Of a DNA stretch of 12,972 nt, positions 1-7,665 are shown piece after piece (positions within the stretch are counted from its first letter, which is position 1; every line of letters starts with the position of its first letter). The stretch comes from an uncultured Bacteroidota bacterium (GTDB taxonomy: Bacteria; Bacteroidota; Bacteroidia; B-17B0; Aurantibacillaceae). Under the pieces are notes generated by a model. That model was not told the origin of the DNA and did not search any database. It saw only the letters and a list, made by a program, of their open reading frames with translations. The stretch spans positions 1 to 12,972 of the forward strand of contig CAIXZI010000166.1 of the NCBI GenBank assembly GCA_903923915.1, in the 5' to 3' direction. Both the position numbers and the translations under genes were made by a program.

Positions 1-1479
1 CAGCGTTATTGGGGCGAGCCTATTCCTGTTTTTTATAAAGATGGCATACCCCATGCAATGCCCGAAAACGAATTGCCTTTGGTGTTGCCCGAAGTGGATA
101 AATATTTGCCTACCGAAAGTGGCGAGCCTCCTTTGGCGCGTGCTAAAGATTGGAAATACAAAGGCGAGTTTGATTACGAGTGGACTACCATGCCGGGTTG
201 GGCAGGCAGCTCTTGGTATTTTTTGCGTTACATGGATGCGCATAACGACGCAGCGTTTGCAAGTAAAAAACTGACTGATTACTGGAAAGAAGTTGACTTA
301 TATATTGGCGGAAGCGAACATGCAACCGGACATTTATTATACGTGCGTTTTTGGACCAAAGCCCTGAAAGACCTTGGCTACATTAACATTGAAGAACCTG
401 CCAAGAAATTAATTAACCAGGGGATGATACAGGGGATGTCTGCATTTATAAATGTTATACATCATTTTGAAATTAAAGAAGAGGGTAATCAAAACTATCG
501 TGAATTTGAGAAATTTCTTAAAGAAAGTGAACAGGTTGTAATTAGTGCTTCAGTCAGAGGAAATCCCAAAATTGGCACTATTGGTAATCTTATCCATGTG
601 CCAATCGAGTGTATTGAGAAAGGAACAGAAACAAAATTGATGGTATCTAATTACGTTCAAAATATTATGGGGACGCAATTTAAGGACGCCGTTTTTTTGT
701 GCGAAGCTGGTTACTGGAAAAACGGTAAAAGTTTTAATTGTCCGGGTGATTTAAAATTTGGAGATAGCATGAATTTTCACGTTGAGAGAGCGATTGAAAA
801 AATGTCCAAATCCAAATACAATGTTGTTACACCAGATGATATTTGTGAAGATTATGGCGCAGACACCTTGCGTTTATACGAAATGTTTTTAGGTCCTTTA
901 GAACAAAGCAAACCCTGGAACACCAATGGTATTACAGGCGTGCATGGCTTCTTAAAAAAACTGTGGCGTTTATTTTATAACACAGGCAGTTTTGTTGTTA
1001 CCGATGCAGAACCAACCAAAGCAGAATTAAAAGCCTTACACAAAAGCATTAAAAAAATTACAGAAGATATAGAGCGTTTTTCGTTCAATACATCGGTAAG
1101 TAATTTTATGATTTTGGTAAACGAGCTTACCGATTTAAAATGTAATAAACGTGCCATATTAGAACCATTGTTAATTATACTTTCTCCGTATGCGCCACAC
1201 ATAACCGAAGAGTTGTGGAATCAATTAGGTCATAAAGAAAGTATTACCAATGCGCCTTTCCCTATGGTAAACGAAGCTCATTTGGTAGAAGATAATTTTG
1301 CGTACCCAATTTCTTTTAATGGTAAAATGCGTTTTAATATTGAGCTTCCACTTACGCTTTCTGTTGCAGAAATAGAAAAAATTGTAATGCAAGAAGAACA
1401 AACACATAAATATTTAGAAGGCAAAACACCTAAAAAAATAATTATTGTGCCTAAGAAGATTGTAAATATTGTGATGTAA
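1..1479 (+). CDS. leuS: Leucyl-tRNA synthetase, C-terminal part (5' end outside window)
   Basis: Class I cytosolic enzyme that charges tRNA-Leu with leucine using ATP. The frame is open from base 1, so the gene starts upstream; 492 residues are visible. The HIGH motif and most of the CP1 editing domain are missing because they lie outside. Visible motifs, in window residue numbers: conserved WAGSSWYFLRY near 67, YIGGSEHATGHLLY near 101, the KMSKSKYN ATP-binding loop at 267-274 (bases 799-822), then YGADTLRLYEMFLGPLEQSK, and an anticodon-binding helical domain to the end. Between GMIQG (141-145) and KMSKS there are about 121 residues, much longer than the roughly 50 I recall for the E. coli leucine-specific insert. 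Bacteroidota enzymes normally have an extended insert here, but this one looks long and divergent. The frame is uninterrupted, so I see no frameshift. Converges on fbp. The identification is very secure. Confidence 0.97.
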   Translation, partial: QRYWGEPIPVFYKDGIPHAMPENELPLVLPEVDKYLPTESGEPPLARAKDWKYKGEFDYEWTTMPGWAGSSWYFLRYMDAHNDAAFASKKLTDYWKEVDLYIGGSEHATGHLLYVRFWTKALKDLGYINIEEPAKKLINQGMIQGMSAFINVIHHFEIKEEGNQNYREFEKFLKESEQVVISASVRGNPKIGTIGNLIHVPIECIEKGTETKLMVSNYVQNIMGTQFKDAVFLCEAGYWKNGKSFNCPGDLKFGDSMNFHVERAIEKMSKSKYNVVTPDDICEDYGADTLRLYEMFLGPLEQSKPWNTNGITGVHGFLKKLWRLFYNTGSFVVTDAEPTKAELKALHKSIKKITEDIERFSFNTSVSNFMILVNELTDLKCNKRAILEPLLIILSPYAPHITEELWNQLGHKESITNAPFPMVNEAHLVEDNFAYPISFNGKMRFNIELPLTLSVAEIEKIVMQEEQTHKYLEGKTPKKIIIVPKKIVNIVM

Positions 1480-1484
1480 ATGTG

Positions 1485-1513
1485 TCTCGCAAGGACGCAA
1501 AGTGCGCAGAGAT
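1485..1513. repeat. Short degenerate tandem repeat (cgcaagga-type, three units)
   Basis: Three imperfect 8-9 bp units start with CGCA: cgcaagga, cgcaaagtg and cgcagaga. They lie just after the leuS stop. From memory, similar 'cgcaaag' strings are common in intergenic DNA of Bacteroidota. Function is unknown; it has no coding potential. Confidence 0.5.
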
Positions 1514-1531
1514 ATAATTAGCTGTGTTGTA

Positions 1532-1679
1532 TTTGCGTTAGGGATTAGCTCATCGTTTCTATTTTTGAATTACATTCGCTGAATGCTAAAAAAGCATTTG
1601 TAACGGAAAACCCACAGGCGTAATCGCCGAGGATTTGTAGCATAAAGCCCGGCAGTGGTAATCCACCGGAACGCCCAAA
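1532..1679 (+). ncRNA. Candidate structured RNA/repeat element, copy A (Flavo-1-like?)
   Basis: Starts with TTTGCGTTAGGGATT and ends with CCGGAACGCCCAAA. Both blocks are identical in copy B (5773-5866, other strand). The ends pair: GCGTT (1535-1539) with AACGC (1670-1674), and inside this GGG (1541-1543) with CCC (1648-1650). Internal hairpins: aatgct/agcatt (1582-1598), ggcg/cgcc with a TAAT loop (1617-1628), and gtgg/ccac with a TAAT loop (1655-1666). Compared with B, about 53 nt (1547-1599) are extra. It lies between the convergent leuS and fbp genes, reading in the leuS direction, so it would be in the leuS 3' region if transcribed. The overall plan recalls the Flavo-1 RNA motif described in Flavobacteria, but I cannot run a covariance search. 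It could instead be a non-transcribed MITE-like repeat. Confidence 0.55.
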
Positions 1680-1703
1680 CTAAATTTAAATATTATTAAG
1701 CAG

Positions 1704-1727
1704 ATGCTGAAACAAGTTCAGCATGAC
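1704..1727. repeat. REP-like hairpin repeat (GTCAT family)
   Basis: Perfect 8-bp inverted repeat atgctgaa (1704-1711) / ttcagcat (1717-1724) around a 5-nt loop, followed by GAC. Read on the minus strand it is GTC followed by a hairpin. It resembles the arms at 9908-9971 (identical start GTCATG and shared CTTGT core with the second arm). Lying between convergent genes, it could end transcription from either side, but no U-tract directly follows on either strand. More likely it is a dispersed intergenic palindrome. Confidence 0.6.
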
Positions 1728-1750
1728 GAACGGTTAAATTAAAAAAACAA

Positions 1751-2764
1751 CTAAGAAGAAACCGTTTCGTGCTTTAGCATAAACTCCATGGCTTTTTCAA
1801 CCATTTGTGTAGAACCTATAAATAGAGGCGTACGTTGATGTAACTCGTGCATACCTTTTTCCATAATGCGTTTTTTTCCATCAGTAGCTTTTCCACCAGC
1901 CTGTTCAATAATAAACGCAAGTGGGTTACACTCATATAACAAACGTAATTTTCCGTTAGGAGATTTTGTTGTGGTTGGATAAATATAAACGCCGCCTTTT
2001 AATAAATTACGGTGTATATCAGCTACACCACTTCCTATATAACGAGACGAATAAGGGCGGTTAGTTGCTTTATCTTCTTCCTGGCAATACTTAACGTATT
2101 TTTTTACCCCATCCGGAAAATGCAAATAGTTTCCTTCGTTTAAAGAATACATGCTGCCATCTTGCGGCGTTTTAATATCAGGGTTTGATAAACAAAACTC
2201 ACCAATACTTGGGTCTAAGGTAAAACCGTTAACGCCTCTGCCGGTTGTGTAAACCAACATACAAGACGAGCCGTAAATAATGTAACCCGCAGCAACCTGC
2301 TCGGTACCTTGTTGCATAAAATCTTCAATAGTACCTGGGCCGCTTAAACTAACGCGGCGGTAAATAGAAAAAATAGTACCCACCGAAACGTTTACATCTA
2401 TATTAGACGAGCCGTCCAAAGGGTCCATAGCTATTACATATTTTGCGGTTTTAGAAACCTCGTTGTCAATGGGAATAATGTCTTCGTTTTCTTCTGAAGC
2501 AATAGCACAAACCTCGCCACCTGCTTTTAGGGCAGCAATAAACTGGTCGTTTGCAAAAACATCTAATTTTTTTACGTTCTCGCCTTGTACGTTTATCTCA
2601 CCTGTTTCGCCTAAAATTTCGGCTAACCCGGCTTTGCTCACCTCGCGGTTTACAATTTTAGCTGCAATACCTATATCGCGTAAAAGTCTTGATAATTCGC
2701 CTTTAGCATACGGAAAATCGTTTTGTTTTTCAATAATAAACTGCCCCAGTGTTTGTACTCTCAT
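1751..2764 (-). CDS. fbp: Fructose-1,6-bisphosphatase, class I
   Basis: Cytosolic Mg-dependent enzyme that hydrolyses fructose-1,6-bisphosphate to fructose-6-phosphate, the irreversible step of gluconeogenesis. At 337 residues it is the usual length for class I FBPase. Metal site: EE at 91-92, the signature MDPLDGSSN at 113-121 (D114, D117), and E278 in YECNPLAF. Substrate-binding stretches include [12 protein letters not shown] (164-175), SLNEGN (207-212), RYIGSG (241-246) and GGVYIYP (257-263). It ends with a typical [10 protein letters not shown] helix. The start ATG at 2764 lies about 22 bp after the end of a good TAnnTTTG promoter. The preceding same-strand gene ends 89 bp upstream, so fbp is probably transcribed on its own. 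Nothing is missing or truncated. Confidence 0.97.
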   Translation of the reverse strand: MRVQTLGQFIIEKQNDFPYAKGELSRLLRDIGIAAKIVNREVSKAGLAEILGETGEINVQGENVKKLDVFANDQFIAALKAGGEVCAIASEENEDIIPIDNEVSKTAKYVIAMDPLDGSSNIDVNVSVGTIFSIYRRVSLSGPGTIEDFMQQGTEQVAAGYIIYGSSCMLVYTTGRGVNGFTLDPSIGEFCLSNPDIKTPQDGSMYSLNEGNYLHFPDGVKKYVKYCQEEDKATNRPYSSRYIGSGVADIHRNLLKGGVYIYPTTTKSPNGKLRLLYECNPLAFIIEQAGGKATDGKKRIMEKGMHELHQRTPLFIGSTQMVEKAMEFMLKHETVSS

Positions 2765-2792
2765 CGTATTATTTTTAGAAAAATTGTTTTCC

Positions 2793-2825
2793 CAAAAATA
2801 TGAAATTTAACTTAGAATACATCAA
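2793..2825 (-). promoter_or_regulatory. Bacteroidota-type promoter for fbp
   Basis: On the minus strand TATTTTTG (2800-2793) matches the -7 consensus TAnnTTTG exactly. A TTG at 2825-2823 lies 22 bp upstream, slightly longer than the usual spacing of about 19. The predicted transcript starts near 2786, leaving a short leader before the ATG at 2764. Confidence 0.5.
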
Positions 2826-2853
2826 TTTTTAACGTGAAGCTAACACATCAAAC

Positions 2854-3465
2854 CTACTTTTTTACTTCTTTTTTAGGTGGAGGAGGAGGAAAAGCAAGCA
2901 TACCCATTATAGGTGGGTTATTTACTTTAACCTTTTTTTCTTTTGGCGGATTGGCACATTTTACTTTGCCTTTAATAGTTGGCACAGATTGTTTTTTTGC
3001 CGTATCATTTGGAATATAAGCCACATCGCCTTGCAAATGCTCAAAAGAATTTACAGTAGGTTGTCCCATTACCGGCGTGGTAGTTGGTGTTGCAACCGCT
3101 TCACCTTGTAAATGCTCTTGTGGTGCTGCAACCTTCCCAGTCATGTGTTTATCGCTTTGTGCGTTTGAGGTAAGCGATAAAAACCCAAACGTAAAAAAGA
3201 AAATCACAGCAAACTTTCTTGATAAGGCCCAGTATTTAAATGAAGCAAAAAAATCATCAAAAGAAAGGTAAACCAGTTGCTTTTTTTCAAAGCGACCGCA
3301 AATTTTTCCTTCAGCTTTTTCGGCAAAAAAAGATTTTATCTGCGAAATACTTTTTTTACTAAAATCTACCACATCTTTATTGCAAACCTTGCAAAAAGCG
3401 CCTTGTTGGTTGGGGGTCATTTCTTGCCAGTTTTCATGGCATGGCTCGTTAATTTGTATGTTCAT
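2854..3465 (-). CDS. Cys-motif, single-TM, proline-rich protein of unknown function
   Basis: I recognise the type but no function: Bacteroidota encode many proteins whose N-terminus reads roughly CHExWxxMTxxxxGxFCxxCxKxVxDF. Here C9-H10, C25 and C28 (CKVC) and C56 form a compact four-cysteine region (residues 1-60) that could bind a metal. One membrane helix follows (about 84-99, ending in a signal-like SLTSNAQS). The remaining ~100 residues are low complexity. They hold three degenerate motifs (HMTGKVA 107-113, HLQGEAVA 118-125, HLQGDVA 143-149), a Lys-rich stretch and a run of five prolines (193-197) before a basic tail. With the N-terminus inside, the Cys region would be cytoplasmic and the tail periplasmic. 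Other members often carry a carboxypeptidase-regulatory-like domain in that place; here it is absent. It diverges from the gene at 3571. The coding call is firm; the role is unknown. Confidence 0.8.
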   Translation of the reverse strand: MNIQINEPCHENWQEMTPNQQGAFCKVCNKDVVDFSKKSISQIKSFFAEKAEGKICGRFEKKQLVYLSFDDFFASFKYWALSRKFAVIFFFTFGFLSLTSNAQSDKHMTGKVAAPQEHLQGEAVATPTTTPVMGQPTVNSFEHLQGDVAYIPNDTAKKQSVPTIKGKVKCANPPKEKKVKVNNPPIMGMLAFPPPPPKKEVKK

Positions 3466-3522
3466 GGTGTTTGTTTTCTATTTAGACGCAGAAACAAAAT
3501 AAATTCCATAAAAATGTTTTTT

Positions 3523-3547
3523 GTCATTGCGAGGAATGAAACAATCT
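3523..3547 (+). repeat. Dispersed intergenic repeat (GTCATTGCGAGG type)
   Basis: A 25-bp stretch begins GTCATTGCGAGGAATG and ends CAATCT, with ATTG/CAAT able to close a hairpin after the leading GTC. From memory this matches a repeat widespread in bacterial intergenic DNA, including Bacteroidota. It sits in the 105-bp divergent gap, 23 bp before the ATG at 3571. Like the repeats at 1704 and 9908 it begins GTCAT. Confidence 0.55.
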
Positions 3548-3570
3548 TATAAAAAGGTATATTTGAGGAA

Positions 3571-4029
3571 ATGAAAAAAGTGCTATTTCTCTTTTTAATT
3601 TTTTTAACCCATAAATTTTATGGCCAAGAAGAAAAAATCACACAGTTTTGTTTCTCAACATCTTACTCAAATGGCGGAAGCGAAATAATTATTGTAAAGG
3701 CTGATAGTTCTTTTATTCGCCGATATTTTGTTGGAGGAGAGTTGGATCAAAAAAATAATATTGCAAGGATCACATCTAAATTAAATTGGGATAAACTTAT
3801 AAATGTGTTGTCCGAGCATAAATTAGAAGATTTGGCAAACCTGCCAGCCCCAACAAATTATAGAGCGTTTGATGCATCAACGTCCACTTTAGCTATCACA
3901 ACAAATATAAAAACATATAATTGTGAAAGTTTCGATACTTATGAACCAAACAAAAAACTTAGCAAATTAACGGATAGTCTTCTAAAAATAGCGGTTCTTC
4001 TAAGACTTTATCAAAATAATGACAAGTAA
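3571..4029 (+). CDS. Small secreted protein of unknown function
   Basis: 152 residues. Residues 1-18 form a clear Sec signal peptide (Lys-Lys, hydrophobic core LFLFLIFL, likely cut before Gln19 after YG), which fixes the start at 3571. There is no lipobox cysteine, so it is probably periplasmic or surface released. The mature part is mixed alpha/beta in appearance: a strand-rich start, LNWDKLINVLSEHKLEDLANLPAP (71-94), DAST and a FDTYEPNKKLSKLTDSL segment (121-137). Only two Cys (27, 118). I have seen similar short secreted proteins in Bacteroidota but know no function. The next gene starts 29 bp downstream on the same strand, so co-transcription with the M3 peptidase is possible. A TATATTTG (3558-3565) lies only 5 bp before the ATG. 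Confidence 0.75.
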   Translation: MKKVLFLFLIFLTHKFYGQEEKITQFCFSTSYSNGGSEIIIVKADSSFIRRYFVGGELDQKNNIARITSKLNWDKLINVLSEHKLEDLANLPAPTNYRAFDASTSTLAITTNIKTYNCESFDTYEPNKKLSKLTDSLLKIAVLLRLYQNNDK

Positions 4030-4058
4030 CAGATTAACAAAACAATAAATTTAGTTCC

Positions 4059-5771
4059 ATGAACACAACACAAAAAACAAACAGAAAATATCTTCCGGCA
4101 AATTTTGATATTAAAACCTGGAACGACTTAGAATCTATTTATAACGAGCTGTTAGAAAGAAGACTTTCTTCTTCTCAAGAATTAGAAAAATGGATGCTTG
4201 ATGTAAATGAGCTGGAAGCTGCCGTGAGCGAGAACTTAGCGTGGCGTTACATTAAACAAAGCTGCGATACCGAAAACCCGGAACTAAGCAAAAGCTACGA
4301 GTTTTTTGTAACAGAGATTAGCCCAAAAGTTGCGCCATTTTCAGACAAATTAAACAAAAAACTCATCGATTCTCCTTTTATTAATGATTTAGATCAGAAA
4401 AAATATTTTACGTATTTGCGTACAACAAAAAAAAATATTGATTTGTTTCGCGAAGAAAATATAGAGTTAGAAAGTCAAATTGCCACTAAATCTTCGCAAT
4501 ACGCATCTATTACTGGCAAGCAAACCATTAAATACGACGGCAAAGAATTAACGCTTCAACAAGCCGCGTTATATTTAAAAAACACTGATAGAAAAATTAG
4601 GGAAGAAGTTTATACGTTAATTCAAACACGTAAAAAACAAGATGAAGATGCGCTAAATAAATTGTTTCAGGAGTTAGTTGATTTACGTAATCAGGTCGCA
4701 CTGAATGCTGGTTTCAAAAACTATAGAGATTATAAGTTTAAAGAACTTGGCAGGTTTGATTACAATCAAGACGATTGCAAAAGTTTTCATGCCAGCATAA
4801 AAAAATACTTTGTTCCGTTAAGCAAAGCTATTGATGAACAACGCAAAAAAGAATTAAAAGTTGATAGTTATCGTCCGTGGGATAGCGAAGTTGATCCGGG
4901 CAACAACAAACCTTTACATCCGTTTGAAACAGCCGATGAACTATTAAAAAAATCGATAGAATGTTTTAACGTAACTGATAAATACTTTGGCGAATGTTTA
5001 ACTACTATGCAAGAAATGAAACACCTGGATTTGGCTTCGCGCAAGGGCAAAGCACCGGGTGGCTATAATTATCCTTTATACGAAAGTGGTGTGCCTTTTA
5101 TATTTATGAATGCTGTTGGTTTGCAGCGCGATGTAGTAACCATGGTACACGAGGGTGGACATGCGGTACACGCTTTCCTTACCAAAGATTATAAGATTAA
5201 CGAGTTTAAATCTGTTCCTTCTGAGGTTGCCGAGTTGGCTTCTATGAGCATGGAATTAATTTCTATGAAACGCTGGGACATTTTTTATAAAGATGCCGCC
5301 GATTTAAATCGTGCAAAAAAAGAGCAGCTTGAAAAAATAATTAAAACACTGTGTTGGATTGCTTGCGTAGATGCGTATCAGCAAAAATTATACGAAAACC
5401 CTAAGCAAAGCACCGAAGAGCGCTACAAACTTTGGGTTGAAACCTATAACGAATACGAAAGCGGTGTACTTGATTACAACGGTTTAGAAGACAATGTAAA
5501 ACGCATGTGGCACTCGCAATTGCACATTTTTGAAGTGCCGTTTTATTATATAGAATACGGTTTTGCGCAGTTAGGTGCTTTAGCGGTTTGGAAAAATTTT
5601 ATGCATAATGCGCCGCAAGCCATTCAGCAATATAAAGATGCCTTGTCGTTGGGCTACACGGTTTCAATTCCTGATGTGTATAAAGCCGCAGGTATTAAAT
5701 TCGATTTTTCGGATACGTATATGTCTTCTGTGGCCGATTTTGTTTGGAAAGAATTAGATGGCTTGAAATAG
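4059..5771 (+). CDS. M3 family oligoendopeptidase
   Basis: Cytosolic zinc metallopeptidase that cuts short peptides, probably in recycling of peptide fragments. 570 residues, no signal peptide or membrane segment. Zinc site: HEGGH at 364-368 (H364, catalytic E365, H368), followed by AVH. The third ligand is E392 in VPSEVAE, 24 residues on, matching the position of the family's conserved glutamate. Upstream lies the conserved YNYPLYESGVPFIFMN (336-351) and near the C-terminus the FYYIEYGFAQLGAL segment, whose tyrosines and helices are typical of the M3 active-site channel. The HEGGHAVH form fits the M3 subgroup distinct from classical PepF, so I give no symbol. The ATG at 4059 is preceded by only 29 bp after the secreted-protein gene. 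Complete and intact. Confidence 0.93.
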   Translation: MNTTQKTNRKYLPANFDIKTWNDLESIYNELLERRLSSSQELEKWMLDVNELEAAVSENLAWRYIKQSCDTENPELSKSYEFFVTEISPKVAPFSDKLNKKLIDSPFINDLDQKKYFTYLRTTKKNIDLFREENIELESQIATKSSQYASITGKQTIKYDGKELTLQQAALYLKNTDRKIREEVYTLIQTRKKQDEDALNKLFQELVDLRNQVALNAGFKNYRDYKFKELGRFDYNQDDCKSFHASIKKYFVPLSKAIDEQRKKELKVDSYRPWDSEVDPGNNKPLHPFETADELLKKSIECFNVTDKYFGECLTTMQEMKHLDLASRKGKAPGGYNYPLYESGVPFIFMNAVGLQRDVVTMVHEGGHAVHAFLTKDYKINEFKSVPSEVAELASMSMELISMKRWDIFYKDAADLNRAKKEQLEKIIKTLCWIACVDAYQQKLYENPKQSTEERYKLWVETYNEYESGVLDYNGLEDNVKRMWHSQLHIFEVPFYYIEYGFAQLGALAVWKNFMHNAPQAIQQYKDALSLGYTVSIPDVYKAAGIKFDFSDTYMSSVADFVWKELDGLK

Positions 5772-5772
5772 T

Positions 5773-5866
5773 TTTTGGGCGTTCCGGTTGGGTACAACCG
5801 TCGGGCTTTTCACTTCAATCTTTTAAGATTACTTAAAAGGATTTCCGTTTCAATCCCTAACGCAAA
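5773..5866 (-). ncRNA. Candidate structured RNA/repeat element, copy B (Flavo-1-like?)
   Basis: Read on the minus strand it starts TTTGCGTTAGGGATT and ends CCGGAACGCCCAAA, like copy A at 1532-1679. Structure: outer GCGTT/AACGC pairing, GGG/CCC inside it, a perfect 8-bp hairpin cttttaag/cttaaaag with loop TAAT (5839-5820), and a terminal hairpin ggttg/caacc with loop TACC (5799-5786). The second pair from the loop in this last hairpin is T-A here and G-C in copy A, a compensatory change that supports RNA structure. It lies directly after the M3 peptidase stop but on the opposite strand to both neighbours, so it is not simply their terminator. Whether it is transcribed is unknown. Confidence 0.55.
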
Positions 5867-5937
5867 CAACAGTAATTAATACTAAAATCGGATAATCTGC
5901 GTTTAGTGGTTAAACAACCAAAACAGGCAAATAAAAA

Positions 5938-5968
5938 TTTGGCACGCAATTGGTAAATAGTATTTTTG
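5938..5968 (+). promoter_or_regulatory. Bacteroidota consensus promoter for the TPR gene
   Basis: TTTG (5938-5941), a 19-bp spacer, then TATTTTTG (5961-5968): an exact fit to TTTG-N19-TAnnTTTG for the primary sigma factor of Bacteroidota. Predicted start near 5974, giving a leader of about 16 nt before the ATG at 5991. This is the best promoter in the window. Confidence 0.7.
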
Positions 5969-5990
5969 TACATCTTTAAAACAGACATTT

Positions 5991-7610
5991 ATGAATAAGT
6001 TTTTCTTTACAATTATTGGTTCGGCAAGTGTATTGCAAATGGCAAATGCACAAAATTTACAAGAAGCCATTACAAAAACCGAAAACGAACGTTTTGATTT
6101 GGCTGGCGCCGAATTTAGACAACTAATAAGCAAAGAACCAAGCAAAGGCGAAAATTATTTTTACTACGGCGAAAACTTTTTTAAGAATAATAACCCAGAT
6201 TCTGCTCTTATTATGTATAAAAAAGGTGCAGATGCTCAACCAACCAATGGTTTAAATTTAGTTGGTATTGGTAAAGTGCTTTTATTGCAGGGCAAAGAGG
6301 CTGATGCAAACAGTAATTTGTTTAAAGCAAAAACATTAGGGGTAAAAAACGCAAATACACTTATAGAGCTTGCTGATGCGTATATAACAGCTCCAACAAA
6401 AAATCCGGCGCAAGCAATTACTTTGTTAGACGAAGCTTTAAAATTAGAATCAAAAAATGCAGAAGCCCATATTTTAAAGGGTGATGCTTTGTTAGAACTT
6501 CATCCAACCGAAGGTGGTCCAGCTATTAAAGAATATGAAGAAGCACAAAAACTAAATCCAAAATCTTCAAAAGCGGTTGTTCGTCAGGGTAAATTGTGGT
6601 CTCGTTCTCGCAACTATCAATTGGCTTTAGATAAATATAAAGAAGCAGAAAAAATTGATCCAACCTTTGCTCCTGCTTATATCGAAAAAGCAGAATTATA
6701 TCACAGGGCAAATCAGGATAATAATGCAGTAGAATCAGCTAAAAAATATTTAGAGTTAAATGGCAACAGTCTTTACGCAAAAGGTCGTTATGCCGGTTTT
6801 TTGTATGAAAACAAACAATATGCAGATGCTATTAAACAAATAGAAGAAATTTTGCAGAAAGATACTGTTGATGCTTACTTATATCGTTTGTTAGGATATG
6901 CGTATGATGAAATGGGCAACAAAACAGATACAGCGGCTTATACAAAAGGCTCTAAAGCAATGGCTAAATTTTTTCAAAAAACAAGCAACAAAAACTTTAA
7001 TTACATAGCTGATGATTATAAACACAAAGGGATTTTACTTTCTAAAACCGGAAAAGATTCTTTAGGTGTTTTAGAATTACAAAAAGCCATTGATTTAGAT
7101 GCAACAAAAAACTGTGAGTTATATGGCGAGATTGGTAAAATTTGGATGAAGGCTAAAAAATACGACAAAGCAATTGCTACTTACGAAAAACTACCTACCT
7201 GCGGTAAAACACTTACCGGCCAAAACTATTACGATTTAGGTCGTGCTTATTTTTATGGCCCGAAAGATTTTGTAAAAGCAGATACTTGTTTTTCTAAATT
7301 AATTCAGGTTAGTCCGCCAACATATCCGGTTGGTTATTTTTGGAGAGGAAAAACTAACGTACAGTTAGACCCTAAAAACGACAAATGGCTTGCAAAACCT
7401 TATTACGAAAAAGCGCTTGAAGTTGTAAAACCTGAAGAGCGTATGGCTAACAAAGGCAATGTTATTGAGGCTTGCAGCTATTTAGGATATTATTATGTAA
7501 AACTTAAAGATAACGAAAAAGCAAAACCTTATTGGACAATCGTTAAAGAACTAGATCCTAATAACGAAAAAGCAAAGGCTTTCTTTAAAAGTCTTACCGA
7601 GGGCAAATAA
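5991..7610 (+). CDS. Secreted tetratricopeptide-repeat (TPR) protein
   Basis: 539 residues. Signal peptide 1-20 (MNKFFFTIIG..., cut after ANA before Gln21), so the protein is exported to the periplasm or outer membrane. The rest is almost wholly helical TPR-like repeats of about 33-36 residues. The clearest are at 158-191 (AEAHILKGDALLEL...), 192-224 (KYKEAEKIDP), 226-258, 262-292, 343-372, 375-404, 412-441, 446-479 and 493-525 (WTIVKELDPNN). I estimate ten or more units. TPR superhelices act as protein-binding scaffolds; no catalytic domain or membrane helix is present. It has its own consensus promoter and is followed by a 182-bp gap holding a hairpin, so it is probably a single-gene transcript. 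Partner and pathway cannot be read from the sequence. Confidence 0.88.
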   Translation: MNKFFFTIIGSASVLQMANAQNLQEAITKTENERFDLAGAEFRQLISKEPSKGENYFYYGENFFKNNNPDSALIMYKKGADAQPTNGLNLVGIGKVLLLQGKEADANSNLFKAKTLGVKNANTLIELADAYITAPTKNPAQAITLLDEALKLESKNAEAHILKGDALLELHPTEGGPAIKEYEEAQKLNPKSSKAVVRQGKLWSRSRNYQLALDKYKEAEKIDPTFAPAYIEKAELYHRANQDNNAVESAKKYLELNGNSLYAKGRYAGFLYENKQYADAIKQIEEILQKDTVDAYLYRLLGYAYDEMGNKTDTAAYTKGSKAMAKFFQKTSNKNFNYIADDYKHKGILLSKTGKDSLGVLELQKAIDLDATKNCELYGEIGKIWMKAKKYDKAIATYEKLPTCGKTLTGQNYYDLGRAYFYGPKDFVKADTCFSKLIQVSPPTYPVGYFWRGKTNVQLDPKNDKWLAKPYYEKALEVVKPEERMANKGNVIEACSYLGYYYVKLKDNEKAKPYWTIVKELDPNNEKAKAFFKSLTEGK

Positions 7611-7665
7611 TTTCTCATCATTTTCTCGACTCCCTTTAATTAATGAAACAGGTCTTTTGTAAAGC

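Noticed and set aside
436..798. Possible frameshift or foreign insertion in leuS
   Set aside because: The frame is continuous through KMSKS to the normal C-terminus, and Bacteroidota LeuRS normally have an insert here.
1485..1513. CRISPR-like or origin-like repeats
   Set aside because: Units are only 8-9 bp, three in number, without spacers or DnaA-box matches.
3490..3505. Promoter for the Cys-motif gene (TATTTTGT on minus strand)
   Set aside because: It lacks one T of TAnnTTTG and has no TTTG at a suitable distance, so it was not called.
3077..3552. Plus-strand open frames opposite the Cys-motif gene
   Set aside because: They mirror a well-supported minus-strand protein, are Cys/Phe-rich shadow translations, and run through the intergenic repeat.
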